Source: RGDT01 sp964630925
GTDB lineage: Bacteria; Planctomycetota; Planctomycetia; Gemmatales; Gemmataceae
Direction: 5' to 3'
Assembly: GCA_964630925.1 (NCBI GenBank)
Contig: CAZVZK010000055.1
Location: 1-61,256 of the forward strand
Length of the DNA stretch: 61,256 bases
Shown piece after piece: positions 53,022 to 61,221 of the stretch (positions are counted from its first letter, which is position 1; each line of letters starts with the position of its first letter). Made by a program: the position numbers and the translations under genes. Under the pieces are notes generated by a model, which ran no database searches, was not told the DNA's origin, and saw nothing but the letters and a program-made list of their open reading frames with translations.

Positions 53022-53504
53022 ATGAAGAAGATCACGCGGGACGAACTGGTGTTGTTGACCGGACTGACCGAGGGCGCGATCATCGGCCTGTACGCGGCCA
53101 AGGGCATCCCGAGCAGTGGCGGCCTCGATCTGCACGAGACGTTGGCCCTGGTGATCGGCGGACGCCTGAAGAGGCACAAGCTGCCGTACAGCAAGATCGT
53201 GCCCGTCGTCCGGCATGTGTGGGAGTTGGGGAGCCGCGAGGCGCTGGAGGCGAGGCTGGAGAACGGGCACAAGTTCGTGCTGTGCGTCGGCGAGATCGCC
53301 GTGCCCAGGCTGCTCGACGTGGCGGCCTGCCAGGAACCGGGCGGCGTCGGCATCGAAGCGTTTGAGAAGATGATCGGCGCGAAGGCCCGCGTGCTGGACG
53401 TGAAGGTTCTGTGGGACGCGATGCTGCGTTCGCTGGCCCAACTCAGGAGCGAGCAGGACGACGTGAAGGACCGCAAGGAAACGAAGCGGAGGATCGAAGC
53501 CTGA
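53022..53504 (+). CDS. probable DNA-binding regulator
   Basis: A 160-residue protein with GGAGG before the ATG. The N-terminal ~55 residues resemble a MerR-type winged helix: ITRDELVLLTGLTEGAIIGL and YAAKGIPSSGGLDLHETLAL. The C-terminus is helical and charged (RSEQDDVKDRKETKRRIEA), suitable for dimerisation. It sits behind an operator-rich promoter and has its own terminator, the layout of an autoregulated repressor. MerR assignment is tentative. Confidence 0.55.
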   Translation: MKKITRDELVLLTGLTEGAIIGLYAAKGIPSSGGLDLHETLALVIGGRLKRHKLPYSKIVPVVRHVWELGSREALEARLENGHKFVLCVGEIAVPRLLDVAACQEPGGVGIEAFEKMIGAKARVLDVKVLWDAMLRSLAQLRSEQDDVKDRKETKRRIEA

Positions 53505-53508
53505 AATG

Positions 53509-53543
53509 AGAAGGGCCACCCTTTTGCCGAGGGTAGCCCTTCT
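53509..53543 (+). terminator. terminator of the regulator gene
   Basis: A 13-bp stem (53509-53521 with 53531-53543, one G-U pair) with a 9-nt loop, five bases after the stop. Short U-content follows. Confidence 0.8.
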
Positions 53544-53945
53544 GAAAGCGGGAGACGTGGAGGTGTAGCAGCCCGTGTCTCCTTACGAGGATTGTACCGA
53601 ACTGGCCTGCGAATGACCAGTGCTGCTGCCGTGGAGTCTGGGGCCATAAGGACCGGCCCCGCCCCAAGTACCAACGCGGGGAGGCACGTTAAAAAGGCGT
53701 TCACCGTACCAACCGGGATGAAAGAAGCGAGTGGCCCGGCAATCAGCGCAGGGGAGAACCCTCCTGGGGCGGTGAGTGGGGGAAGCCAAGGACGATAGCA
53801 GGACGCGATTTCCCTCTTGAGCAGCAGTGGGGCTGAATGCCCCGCCTAAGCCCCGCCGTGCAACGGGGGGGAGGGTTTGGGAGGGGGGGCGAAGGTCAAG
53901 GAATGGACGGCGACCTGGGCCTACACGCGAGGAGGGGACTGAACG
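53544..53945. other. non-coding stretch
   Basis: About 400 bases with no reading frame that has both an RBS and a plausible protein. G-rich runs near 53869-53890. The region may hold the promoter of the capsid gene group. Confidence 0.4.
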
Positions 53946-54113
53946 ATGAGCGGCAGGGCCAAGACGAAGGGACGCGGGAAGAGACGGGGGAAGGGCAGGC
54001 GGACCGGCGGCTCCACTTCACTGACAGCCCTCGGTCGGAAGGAACCAGAGCAGACGCAGGGGCGAGGACGCAGACGGGTGACACGGCACCGTCGGACCGA
54101 GGGGTGGAAGTGA
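53946..54113 (+). CDS. small basic protein (tentative)
   Basis: A 55-residue frame with AGGAGG ten bases before the ATG. It starts MSGRAKTKGRGKRRGKGRRT, an extremely Arg/Lys/Gly-rich sequence, and ends in another basic stretch (GRRRVTRHRRTEGWK). Basic composition fits a nucleic-acid binder, but G/A-rich DNA also yields such frames by chance. It lies just ahead of another small gene in the same direction. Confidence 0.35.
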   Translation: MSGRAKTKGRGKRRGKGRRTGGSTSLTALGRKEPEQTQGRGRRRVTRHRRTEGWK

Positions 54114-54164
54114 GGTGGAGCCGGGAGGGGGCATCCGTCATCGGGAACTGCGGAGGGCCTGGAC

Positions 54165-54485
54165 ATGGCAGCATGGCACGGCTGGCGTATGAGGGAGCGG
54201 ATGGTTGGGCGGTCATACGAAGACCGGCAGCACGATGAGGCTGAGAAGGCGGCGAGCGAGAAGCGAGAGGCCCACTTGCAGCGGTTGGAAAAGGAAGAGG
54301 ATGCCAGGAAGAATCGGAAACGGAAGAAGCCCGAGAGGAAGAGTCCGCGATGTCTGACCCAGGAGGAAATGCTGGAGATCCGGGCGGCCCTGGCGGAAGG
54401 CGAGACGCAAGCGAACGTGGCGAGGTTCTTCAAGGTCAGACGGGAGACGGTGGTGAAGATCGCGAAGGGGGAGTCAATTCCTTGA
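54165..54485 (+). CDS. small helix-turn-helix protein
   Basis: A 106-residue protein with GGAGG eight bases upstream. The N-terminal two thirds are charged helix (RLEKEEDARKNRKRKKPERK). The C-terminal ~40 residues form a resolvase/Hin-like helix-turn-helix (LTQEEMLEIRAALAEGETQA, then NVARFFKVRRETVVKIAKG). No catalytic domain is attached, so it is a small DNA-binding protein. It lies about 300 bases before the capsid gene. Confidence 0.6.
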   Translation: MAAWHGWRMRERMVGRSYEDRQHDEAEKAASEKREAHLQRLEKEEDARKNRKRKKPERKSPRCLTQEEMLEIRAALAEGETQANVARFFKVRRETVVKIAKGESIP

Positions 54486-54548
54486 CCGGGGGGCTGGTGG
54501 CCGTGAATGAGGACCGGAACGCTGAACTCAGGGACAAGTAGGGAGCAA

Positions 54549-54580
54549 CGTGCGGCGGTTCATGATCTTCCCGCCGCACG
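54549..54580 (+). terminator. hairpin before the capsid gene
   Basis: A 10-bp perfect stem (54549-54558 with 54571-54580) with a 12-nt loop. It lies in the 319-base gap 54486-54804, which otherwise holds only chance frames. Confidence 0.55.
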
Positions 54581-54804
54581 GAGCCAGGGCCGGGGGCAGT
54601 CCTCCCCCCGGTCCTGCTGGAACAGCGGTGATCCAGGCACCTCAACCCTGGCAGGCTGATGCGGACTGGTCAACCTCTATCCGCGATCAGCAGTCACGGC
54701 GGCAGGAACCGACGCCTGCCGTCGTGACGAAGACGAAGGGGCCTCACTCGGAGGCCCTTGGTCGGAAGGAGGCATGGCAGCCGCAGCAGCGAGGTAAGCG
54801 AGTG

Positions 54805-56388
54805 ATGCGGACGAAGCTGAAGGGCGATGTGGCAAAAGCTCTGGAGCGCCCGCTGACGCCCTCGGCGGCGTCTTGGACGCGGGAGTGGATCGACGGCCAG
54901 AGGGGGGCGGGGTTCTCCCGAATGCTCAACGACAAGTCGTTGAAGGCGTCCCTGGCGGTGGCGGTGGCGAAGGGCGACCTGAGCGGTGACGCCCTGATCA
55001 CGATGCAGGGAGTCAAGAAGGAGGAACAGAACGTGACGCAGAAGACGAAGAAGCCGTGGATGAAGGCCCCGGCCCAGAAGCCGAAGACGAAGGGGTCGGC
55101 CATCGTGGCGAAGGCCAGCGGCGGCAAGGATGCCAGCAACCACATCCGCGTGAAGTCGCCGTTCGAGCGCTTCAGCACGAAGACCGTCGTCGGCAAGGAC
55201 AAGCACGGCCAGGAGCGGATCGACCCGCGCGACGGCAAGACGCCGATGCAGACCGCGTCGGACTTGCAGAAGGCCAAGCTGGCGGTGTGGATGAAGTTCA
55301 CCGCCCTCCGCGCCGGGATGGCGGTGAACTGGTCGGATCACGACGGCCAGATGATCGAGGAGATGTTCGCCAAGGACAGCTTCCAGCGCGTGACCGGCAA
55401 GGACGACGAGGAGGTGCTGGACGGCCCGCGCGCCAAGTCCCTGATGCTCCAGCGGCAGTTCGGGCTGGGCCGTGGCCTGAGCGGGAAGGCCCTGCTGGAC
55501 GACAGCATCTCGGGCGGCGTGGAGATCACGCCCATCGTCTTCGACGAGGCCCTGATCACGACGCCGGTCCTGAACGGCGAGCTTCTGCCCTACGTCGAGG
55601 TGCGCGACATCGCCAGGGGCCGCCGCGTCGAGGCGGGTTCGATGGGCAACCCGTCGATCACCTGGGGCACGACGGAGGGTGCCAGCATCATGCCGTTCAA
55701 CACGGCGCAGTTCGTGACGAGCATGGACTCGACGATCTTCAACGGCGTGTTCGCCTGCGAGGTGGGCCAGGACTTCCTCAGCGACAGCGGCCTGGACGCC
55801 GCGAGCGCCCTGGTGACGCAGATCGGCGAGAAGTACATGGAGGCCCTGGACGACGTGATCGCGGGCGGCGACGGCGTCACGCAGCCGCTGGGCATGCTGA
55901 ACGGGACGATCACCAACTCCGTGAACAGCGACAACGGCCTGCCCGGCCCGCACACCGTGTCGGACTTGGAGGGGCTGTGGGGGGCCGTCGGCAAGCAGTT
56001 CCGCAAGCAGCAGAACAACTGCCGCTTCATCATGACCGACACGGCCTACCGCTACTTCCGGTCGATCCCCGTGGGGCCGACCGACGAGCGCCGCGTGATG
56101 GGCATGGGCGATCTCGCGGGAACTGGCGTGGCCAGCGGCTTGGCGGGTTACACCCTCCACGGCGTCCCGGTCAGCATCAACAACAGCCTGCTGCTGAACA
56201 GCCAGATCCTGTTCGCCGCCTGCCGCCTCTACCGGCTCTACAGGCGGCTGGGGTTCACGTTCCGCTGGGTGGAGGAGGGGTCGTACCTGGCGCTGCGGAA
56301 CCTGCGGCTGCTGGTGGTCCGGGGCCGGTTCGGCGGAACCTTTACCAATCCCGGCGGCCTCGCCCTCATGAGCGACGGCCAGTCCTGA
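54805..56388 (+). CDS. phage major capsid protein (HK97 fold)
   Basis: A 527-residue protein. The ATG at 54805 (or the GTG just before it) follows GAGGT; the long upstream frame is unsupported. Residues ~230-525 are the HK97-type capsid domain: SGGVEITPIVFDEALITTPV, SMGNPSITWGTTEGA, a dense LDDVIAGGDGVTQPLGMLNG and the P-domain end NPGGLALMSDGQS. The first ~200 residues are basic and low-complexity (MKAPAQKPKTKGSAIVAKA) and may play the role of a delta/scaffold domain. No prohead protease gene precedes it. Confidence 0.88.
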   Translation: MRTKLKGDVAKALERPLTPSAASWTREWIDGQRGAGFSRMLNDKSLKASLAVAVAKGDLSGDALITMQGVKKEEQNVTQKTKKPWMKAPAQKPKTKGSAIVAKASGGKDASNHIRVKSPFERFSTKTVVGKDKHGQERIDPRDGKTPMQTASDLQKAKLAVWMKFTALRAGMAVNWSDHDGQMIEEMFAKDSFQRVTGKDDEEVLDGPRAKSLMLQRQFGLGRGLSGKALLDDSISGGVEITPIVFDEALITTPVLNGELLPYVEVRDIARGRRVEAGSMGNPSITWGTTEGASIMPFNTAQFVTSMDSTIFNGVFACEVGQDFLSDSGLDAASALVTQIGEKYMEALDDVIAGGDGVTQPLGMLNGTITNSVNSDNGLPGPHTVSDLEGLWGAVGKQFRKQQNNCRFIMTDTAYRYFRSIPVGPTDERRVMGMGDLAGTGVASGLAGYTLHGVPVSINNSLLLNSQILFAACRLYRLYRRLGFTFRWVEEGSYLALRNLRLLVVRGRFGGTFTNPGGLALMSDGQS

Positions 56389-56434
56389 TCCTGGCGGCAG
56401 TGACGTGGCAAGGACGCCCTCGGGGGAGGGTGGC

Positions 56435-56890
56435 ATGGGGCAGAAGTGGCCGAGGCCGGGGACGCTGGAGTCGCTGCCAGAGTACGGGGTCTGGCAGGCG
56501 ATGCGGAGACGCTGCATGAACCCGGATTGCCGTGACTACCCCAGGTACGGCGGCAGGGGCATCACGGTCTGCAAGGAGTGGGACAGCTACGACGTGTTCC
56601 TCTCCGACATGGGGCTGAGGCCGTCCGATGACCACCAGATCGAACGCCGGGACAACGATAGGGGGTACTCGCCCGAGAACTGCCGCTGGGCCACGCGGGT
56701 CGAGCAGGCCCGCAACAAGAGCAACAACCGGCGGGTGACGGCCCGTGGCAAGAGGTTGACGCTGGTCGAATGGGCCGAGGTGACGGGCCTCGGCGCGGCG
56801 ACGATCAAGAAGCGGCTGGACAGTGGGTGGCCGAATGAACTGGCGCTGTTCACGCCAGCCAGAAAGAAGAGGAGGACTCCATGTCGGTGA
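56435..56890 (+). CDS. HNH/homing-endonuclease-like protein
   Basis: A 151-residue protein; GGGAGGG lies just before the ATG at 56435. It matches a widespread phage and bacterial family: LPEYGVWQAMRRRCMNPDCR, DYPRYGGRGITVCKEW, IERRDNDRGYSPENCRWATR, VEQARNKSNNRRVT, and a C-terminal helix-turn-helix (LTLVEWAEVTGLGAATIKKR). The D-N-RGY-ENCRW core is related to HNH/AP2-type homing nucleases. Placement between capsid and structural genes fits an inserted mobile gene. It overlaps the next gene by ten bases. Confidence 0.75.
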   Translation: MGQKWPRPGTLESLPEYGVWQAMRRRCMNPDCRDYPRYGGRGITVCKEWDSYDVFLSDMGLRPSDDHQIERRDNDRGYSPENCRWATRVEQARNKSNNRRVTARGKRLTLVEWAEVTGLGAATIKKRLDSGWPNELALFTPARKKRRTPCR

Positions 56891-57570
56891 TCGTGATCGA
56901 GATCGACGCGGTGCGTTGCACCCGCAAGCTGCGCAACGAGGCGGGGGTTCTGGAGGACCGCGAGTTGCAGATGAACGCGGACGCCTTCTTCCGCCCGTTG
57001 CAGCGGACCGTGAGGGGGAAGTTCGACTTCAGCCGGGCGTTGGACCCGCACGCCAGGATGAAGAGTTTCGATCTGCCGCCGATCCCAGGCCAGCGGCTGG
57101 CGCTCGATTTGAAGTCGAAGCAGGGCAAGCTGATCGAGCCGCTGCGCGACGAGGCCCACGAGGCGGTGCTGCGGCGGATCAAGGCGTTCCTCGCCAAGCA
57201 GGCGGTGTCGGTGCCGGTGCGGGCCGACTTGCCCCTCGCTGACGCCCTCGGCCTGGAGGTGGCAGAACAGACGTGGGATCTCAGCCAGCAGCGGTTGACG
57301 ACGCCCTACGACGTGCCGACGTGGTGCTACTGGATGCACCACCTCGTCAAAGGCGGCCACGGTCGGCTCGTCAGCGGCGAGTTCCCGAAGAAGCTGGAGG
57401 GCCAGCCGACCAAGCGCTTCGACGGCCAGGACCGGCGCGTGGACCCGGTGGTCGAGATGCAACGCCAGGAGAGGGCCTACCGCTACGCCATGATGTCGGA
57501 CACGCAGAGGGCGGCCTACGACAAGATGATGGCCGAGCTGCGCGAGGAAGACAAGCACTTCAAGCTGTGA
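56881..57570 (+). CDS. unknown phage structural-region protein
   Basis: A 229-residue protein with GGAGG five bases before the ATG. It starts with a beta hairpin (MSVIVIEIDAVRCTRK) and continues as a mostly helical, charged protein (LIEPLRDEAHEAVLRRIKAF), ending RAAYDKMMAELREEDKHFKL. No signal peptide or membrane span. It lies between the HNH-like gene and two small genes leading to the portal. Not recognised. Confidence 0.6.
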   Translation: MSVIVIEIDAVRCTRKLRNEAGVLEDRELQMNADAFFRPLQRTVRGKFDFSRALDPHARMKSFDLPPIPGQRLALDLKSKQGKLIEPLRDEAHEAVLRRIKAFLAKQAVSVPVRADLPLADALGLEVAEQTWDLSQQRLTTPYDVPTWCYWMHHLVKGGHGRLVSGEFPKKLEGQPTKRFDGQDRRVDPVVEMQRQERAYRYAMMSDTQRAAYDKMMAELREEDKHFKL

Positions 57571-57577
57571 GGGCGGC

Positions 57578-57871
57578 ATGACCAAGTTCGACGCCCACCA
57601 GTGGTTCGCCACGCACAGCGGAGAGCAGTGGCTGATCGAGCGGGACGGGGAAGTGATCGACATGAGGCCGATCCTCCTGACGGCGGCGTGCAGCCTCGTC
57701 GGCTGGCTGGAGGACGCCAGGACGGGGGACGACCTGTTGGACGCCTACGACCACTTCGTGACGTGCCTGGGGATGGAGGTGTTCACCAGCATTCAGTGGC
57801 ACGACGAGTGCGACGTGGTCTTGGATGAAGTGCGGGACGCGCGGGCCGGGCTGATGGGGGTGATGGCGTGA
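57578..57871 (+). CDS. small unknown protein
   Basis: A 97-residue acidic protein with GAGGG four bases before the ATG, seven bases after the previous stop. It begins MTKFDAHQWFATHSGEQWLI and has one weakly hydrophobic helix (ILLTAACSLVGWLEDA). Its stop overlaps the next GTG, implying coupling. Function unknown. Confidence 0.55.
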   Translation: MTKFDAHQWFATHSGEQWLIERDGEVIDMRPILLTAACSLVGWLEDARTGDDLLDAYDHFVTCLGMEVFTSIQWHDECDVVLDEVRDARAGLMGVMA

Positions 57872-57996
57872 CGTGGCTCGGTTGGCTGCTGGCGTGGCTG
57901 ATGCCTTCGTTCTCCGCGCGCCTGGAGGCGGTGGAGAGGAGGCTGAAGGCCATCGAGGAGGCGGTCAGGAAGGAGGTGGCAGATGGGGATCAGTGA
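57868..57996 (+). CDS. 42-residue membrane micro-protein
   Basis: A GTG overlapping the previous TGA (GTGA) opens a 42-residue frame: one membrane segment (TWLGWLLAWLMPSFSA) followed by a heptad-like helix (RLEAVERRLKAIEEAVRKEV). It overlaps the portal start by 14 bases. The position and design recall small phage membrane proteins such as holin- or spanin-like factors, but nothing specific identifies it. It is too short for routine gene calling. Confidence 0.5.
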   Translation: MTWLGWLLAWLMPSFSARLEAVERRLKAIEEAVRKEVADGDQ

Positions 57997-59368
57997 GTCG
58001 ATCGCGCGGGCCAGGGCGTTCGGCAACGCAGCCCGCGCGGTGAACGAAAAGGCCGCCGGTGGCTCCCTGCTGGCCGGGACCGGGGCGGGGTACGGCGTCT
58101 ACGGCACGACCACGCCCGGCCTGAAGCGCGAGCGCCTGAAGCATGACGTGGGGTGGGTGGCGGCGGTGACGATGGTGCTGGCCCAGAAGATCGCCGCCCA
58201 GCCGATCCGCATCGCCCGCAAGGCGAGGGCGGCTGACGGGCCGAGCAAGTCCAAGAGCGCCCGCATCAAGAGGCATGCGGTCGCCAGGGTCAAACATTTG
58301 ACGGAGGACGTGGAGTTGCTCGACAGCCACTGGCTGCTCGACGCGCTCCACCTCCCGAACGAGTACCTGACCGGCAACGCGCAGATGCACCTCACCGTGA
58401 AGTCGCTGGACATCAACGGCGAGGCGTACTGGCTGATCGACCGCAGCGGGGACCGGCTGAGGCTGTACTACCTCAGCGCCGATTGGGTCACGCCGCAGCA
58501 CACGGACGAGGGGCTGTTCAGCAGCTACAAGGTCATCGTCCAGGGGACGGGGCACCAGCAGGACGTGCCGCCGGATGACATGGTCCGGTTCGTGAGGCCG
58601 GACGAGAAGAACCCCTACGCCGGGGCCTTCTCCACGCTGGCGGCGAACGCCCTGGCGGTGGTGACGGACGAGTACCTTCAGGTGTCGCAGCAGCGGACGT
58701 TCCAGAACGGCATCAACCCGACGATGGGCGTGGTGATCGGCAGGCACCCCGACGTGGCGGGAGTCCCCGGCCAGCGGCCCGTGCTGACGCGCGAGCAGAG
58801 GGCAACGCTGGTCGCGGCGATCAAGCAAGCCTACCGTGGGGCGATGAACCACGGCGAGCCGATCATCCTCGACGGCATGATCGAGGACGTGAAGCAGCTA
58901 TCCATGTCGCCCGCCGAGATGGGCTACCTTGAGAGCGGCAAGGCCACGAAGGACAGGATCGTCCAGGGGTTTTTGACGAACCCGATCATCCTGGGCCAAG
59001 TCGAGAACGCGAACCGGGCCAGCGCGACGATTGCCCATGAGAACTACAACGAGGTGCGGGTCAACCCGCTGATCGAGGTGGTGTCGGCGACCCTGACGCA
59101 CAACCTCGCGTTGAAGGTCGGCGAGCCGGACTTGCTGGTGTGGATCGAGCCGTGCCGCGCCCATGACCCCGACCAGAGGCGGATGGATCTCGACCAGTTG
59201 GCCAAGTACGGATGCCTGAAGAAGAACGAGCTTCGGGACGCCTACGACATGCCGCCGATGGAAGGCGACGATGGGGACGAACTGGCCCAGGCCGTGCCGC
59301 AACAGCCCATCGGGCAGGAGGCGGCGGGCCAACCCGCCAAGGGCTTTCGCTTCCTCAACGAAGGCTGA
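57983..59368 (+). CDS. phage portal protein
   Basis: A 461-residue protein with GGAGG six bases before the ATG. It has the HK97/SPP1-type portal pattern: early VAAVTMVLAQKIAAQPIRIA, then LDALHLPNEYLTGNAQMHLT, an extended central region, and the late helix with NRASATIAHENYNEVRVNPL typical of portals that contact MuF. The portal ring is the DNA gateway of the capsid and docks the terminase. It overlaps the MuF-like gene by ~98 bases. Confidence 0.88.
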   Translation: MGISESIARARAFGNAARAVNEKAAGGSLLAGTGAGYGVYGTTTPGLKRERLKHDVGWVAAVTMVLAQKIAAQPIRIARKARAADGPSKSKSARIKRHAVARVKHLTEDVELLDSHWLLDALHLPNEYLTGNAQMHLTVKSLDINGEAYWLIDRSGDRLRLYYLSADWVTPQHTDEGLFSSYKVIVQGTGHQQDVPPDDMVRFVRPDEKNPYAGAFSTLAANALAVVTDEYLQVSQQRTFQNGINPTMGVVIGRHPDVAGVPGQRPVLTREQRATLVAAIKQAYRGAMNHGEPIILDGMIEDVKQLSMSPAEMGYLESGKATKDRIVQGFLTNPIILGQVENANRASATIAHENYNEVRVNPLIEVVSATLTHNLALKVGEPDLLVWIEPCRAHDPDQRRMDLDQLAKYGCLKKNELRDAYDMPPMEGDDGDELAQAVPQQPIGQEAAGQPAKGFRFLNEG

Positions 59369-60164
59369 GTCGCGTTGGCTGGCCCTGCACGCGGCGGGTG
59401 CCAGGACGCTGTACCGTGTGGTGGCCGGTTTCTTCGACGCCCAGGCCGACGAGGTTGCCCGGCTGATCGAGGCAGAGGCCGGGCTGCACCCCGACATGCT
59501 GCTCCAGGCCGGGTGGGACGACGCGCTGAAGGCAGAGGCCGGTGCCGCGCTGGCACGCCTCGCACTGGAGGCCACGACGCGGGAGCTTGCCCAGGCCCCG
59601 TCGGACCGAGGGGTGCGGATTGAGGTGAAGGCCGAAGACACCGTCGCCCAGGTGATGGAGAAGCTGCCCCCGGCGGTGAGGGGCCGGGTGGAGGCGTTCA
59701 TCAAGGACGCCCTGGCCCAGCCGTGGTGGTCCGAGCTAACTGGTCAGGTCCGCGACGACCTGGGGACGGCTCTGAAGGAAGCCCTCGACGCGGGGGACAG
59801 CCTGCACCGGACGGCCAAGCGGGTCCAGGCCACGCTGAAGGACTGCGGCAAGAAGCGGGCCGAGACGATTGTCAGGACGGAGGCCACGGGGGCGCTGAAC
59901 GCCGGGGCCGCAGCCGCCAGGGAGCATCTGCATTCGCTGGGGCTGCTGAAAGGCGTGCAGTGGCTCTGTGTCCTCGACGGCAGCACGCGGCTGACGCACC
60001 GGGCCTTGAACGGCCAGACGGTCAACGTGGGCGAGGAGTTCGACCTGGGCAACGGGCTGAAGGCCAGATACCCCGGCGACCAGCGGCTGCCGCCCTACGA
60101 GCGGGTGAACTGCCGCTGCACGACGATCTCGGTGCTGAAGTCCGTGGACGAGTTGGGGGTGTGA
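59271..60164 (+). CDS. phage head morphogenesis protein, MuF/SPP1 gp7-like
   Basis: Up to 297 residues; the start is uncertain because the first ~33 codons lie inside the portal gene in another frame. An ATG at 59271 with GAAGG upstream is the best candidate, and the family-like part begins near SRWLALHAAGARTLYRVV. The C-terminal ~100 residues are the SPP1-gp7/MuF domain: ETIVRTEATGALNAGAAAAR, CVLDGSTRLTHRALNG and YERVNCRCTTISVL. MuF proteins enter the head with the portal. This gene follows the portal as in most tailed phages. Confidence 0.85.
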   Translation: MGTNWPRPCRNSPSGRRRRANPPRAFASSTKAESRWLALHAAGARTLYRVVAGFFDAQADEVARLIEAEAGLHPDMLLQAGWDDALKAEAGAALARLALEATTRELAQAPSDRGVRIEVKAEDTVAQVMEKLPPAVRGRVEAFIKDALAQPWWSELTGQVRDDLGTALKEALDAGDSLHRTAKRVQATLKDCGKKRAETIVRTEATGALNAGAAAAREHLHSLGLLKGVQWLCVLDGSTRLTHRALNGQTVNVGEEFDLGNGLKARYPGDQRLPPYERVNCRCTTISVLKSVDELGV

Positions 60165-60165
60165 C

Positions 60166-60984
60166 ATGGGGAGGCCGACGAAACTGACGGAGGACTTCAT
60201 CGAGACGGTCTGCCAACTCGTGGAGAACGGCACGCACCCGGACACCGCCGCCAGGATGTACGGCGTCTCGGAACGGACGATGGACGATTGGCTGAAGAAG
60301 GGGCGTGAGGACGAGGCCAGGGGCATGCGCAAGGAGAGCCTGCATCTGCGGTTTCTGCGTCGTCTGGACAAGTCGAAAGCCAAGGCAGAAGCGGTGTTGG
60401 TGGCACAGGTGCGGCTCGCCTCGCAGGGATCGGACAGGAAGCCCGGCGACTGGAAAGCCGCCGCGTGGCTGCTGGCGAAGCTGAACCCGACGAGGTTCGC
60501 CGAGAAGAACAACATCCACCTGTTGATGAAGGGGCGGATGACGCACGACGGCGCGGTGGACGTGAACGTACTGACCGACGAGGAGATCGCCGCCCGACTG
60601 GCAGAGATCGACGCCCGGCAGGCAGAGATCGAGGCCGCCAAGTCACGGAAGGAAGCGGAGGCGGCGAGGGTGAAGGCACTCGCGGAGAAGAGGGCTGCGG
60701 AGAAGGTGCTGGCTGCTCAACAGGCCCTCGGACGGGATGGAGCCGAGGAAGAACCAGAGGAGGTGAACCTCGCCACCGTCGATGCCGACGAGGCGTGGTA
60801 CGACGAGACGGCCAGACTGCCCCACGACGACCGGGAGGCCCTGTTCTCCAACGACGAGGACGCGATGCGGAGATTCCACCGCATCGCCGACCAGAGGGCC
60901 AGGGAGAAGCGCCGCAAGGAGGCAGAGTCCGGGGACGAGTGGCTTGCGAAGCACGCCCCAAGTGAGGCCGGGTCAAGGATTTGA
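60166..60984 (+). CDS. phage small-terminase-like DNA-binding protein
   Basis: A 272-residue protein beginning two bases after the previous stop. The N-terminal ~120 residues match the phage terminase-small-subunit/HTH group: MGRPTKLTEDFIETVCQLVE, AARMYGVSERTMDDWLKKG and GDWKAAAWLLAKLNPTRFAE. The rest is a long charged helix (EIAARLAEIDARQAEIEAA) and an acidic tail. Normally this gene precedes the large terminase and portal; here it follows MuF and no large terminase is visible before the window ends. Confidence 0.7.
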   Translation: MGRPTKLTEDFIETVCQLVENGTHPDTAARMYGVSERTMDDWLKKGREDEARGMRKESLHLRFLRRLDKSKAKAEAVLVAQVRLASQGSDRKPGDWKAAAWLLAKLNPTRFAEKNNIHLLMKGRMTHDGAVDVNVLTDEEIAARLAEIDARQAEIEAAKSRKEAEAARVKALAEKRAAEKVLAAQQALGRDGAEEEPEEVNLATVDADEAWYDETARLPHDDREALFSNDEDAMRRFHRIADQRAREKRRKEAESGDEWLAKHAPSEAGSRI

Positions 60985-60989
60985 CCCGG
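60968..60989 (+). terminator. hairpin overlapping the terminase-like stop
   Basis: A 9-bp perfect stem (60968-60976 with 60981-60989) with a 4-nt loop includes the stop codon. No U-run follows. It probably marks the 3' end of the structural gene transcript. Confidence 0.6.
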
Positions 60990-61086
60990 AGTCGCCGTTG
61001 ACGCAAAGCGCTGACACGCAAGGTCTTAGGTTTGCCCTGGCCGCACCAGTTCGATAGAATGACCGAAGCCCAATGCCCAATAGTTC

Positions 61087-61117
61087 GGCCCCCGCGCTGC
61101 TGTAACAGCCGGGGGCC
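61087..61117. repeat. hairpin in the right-edge gap
   Basis: The arms GGCCCCCG (61087-61094) and CGGGGGCC (61110-61117) pair, with a smaller GCTG/CAGC pair inside. The 272 bases from 60985 to the edge hold no supported gene; a 61-residue frame at 61032 has no RBS. Confidence 0.55.
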
Positions 61118-61221
61118 AGAGCAGCACCTGATGTGGGAGATGCAGCTAATGACCCATCGTAGCACGTCGTTGCCCCCGGCGGAAGTCAAGGTCGCGTTGT
61201 ATGTCACAGCACAATAGAAAT

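Noticed and set aside
53592..53798. A 68-codon frame after the regulator
   Set aside because: Non-ATG start without an RBS and no conserved-looking segments.
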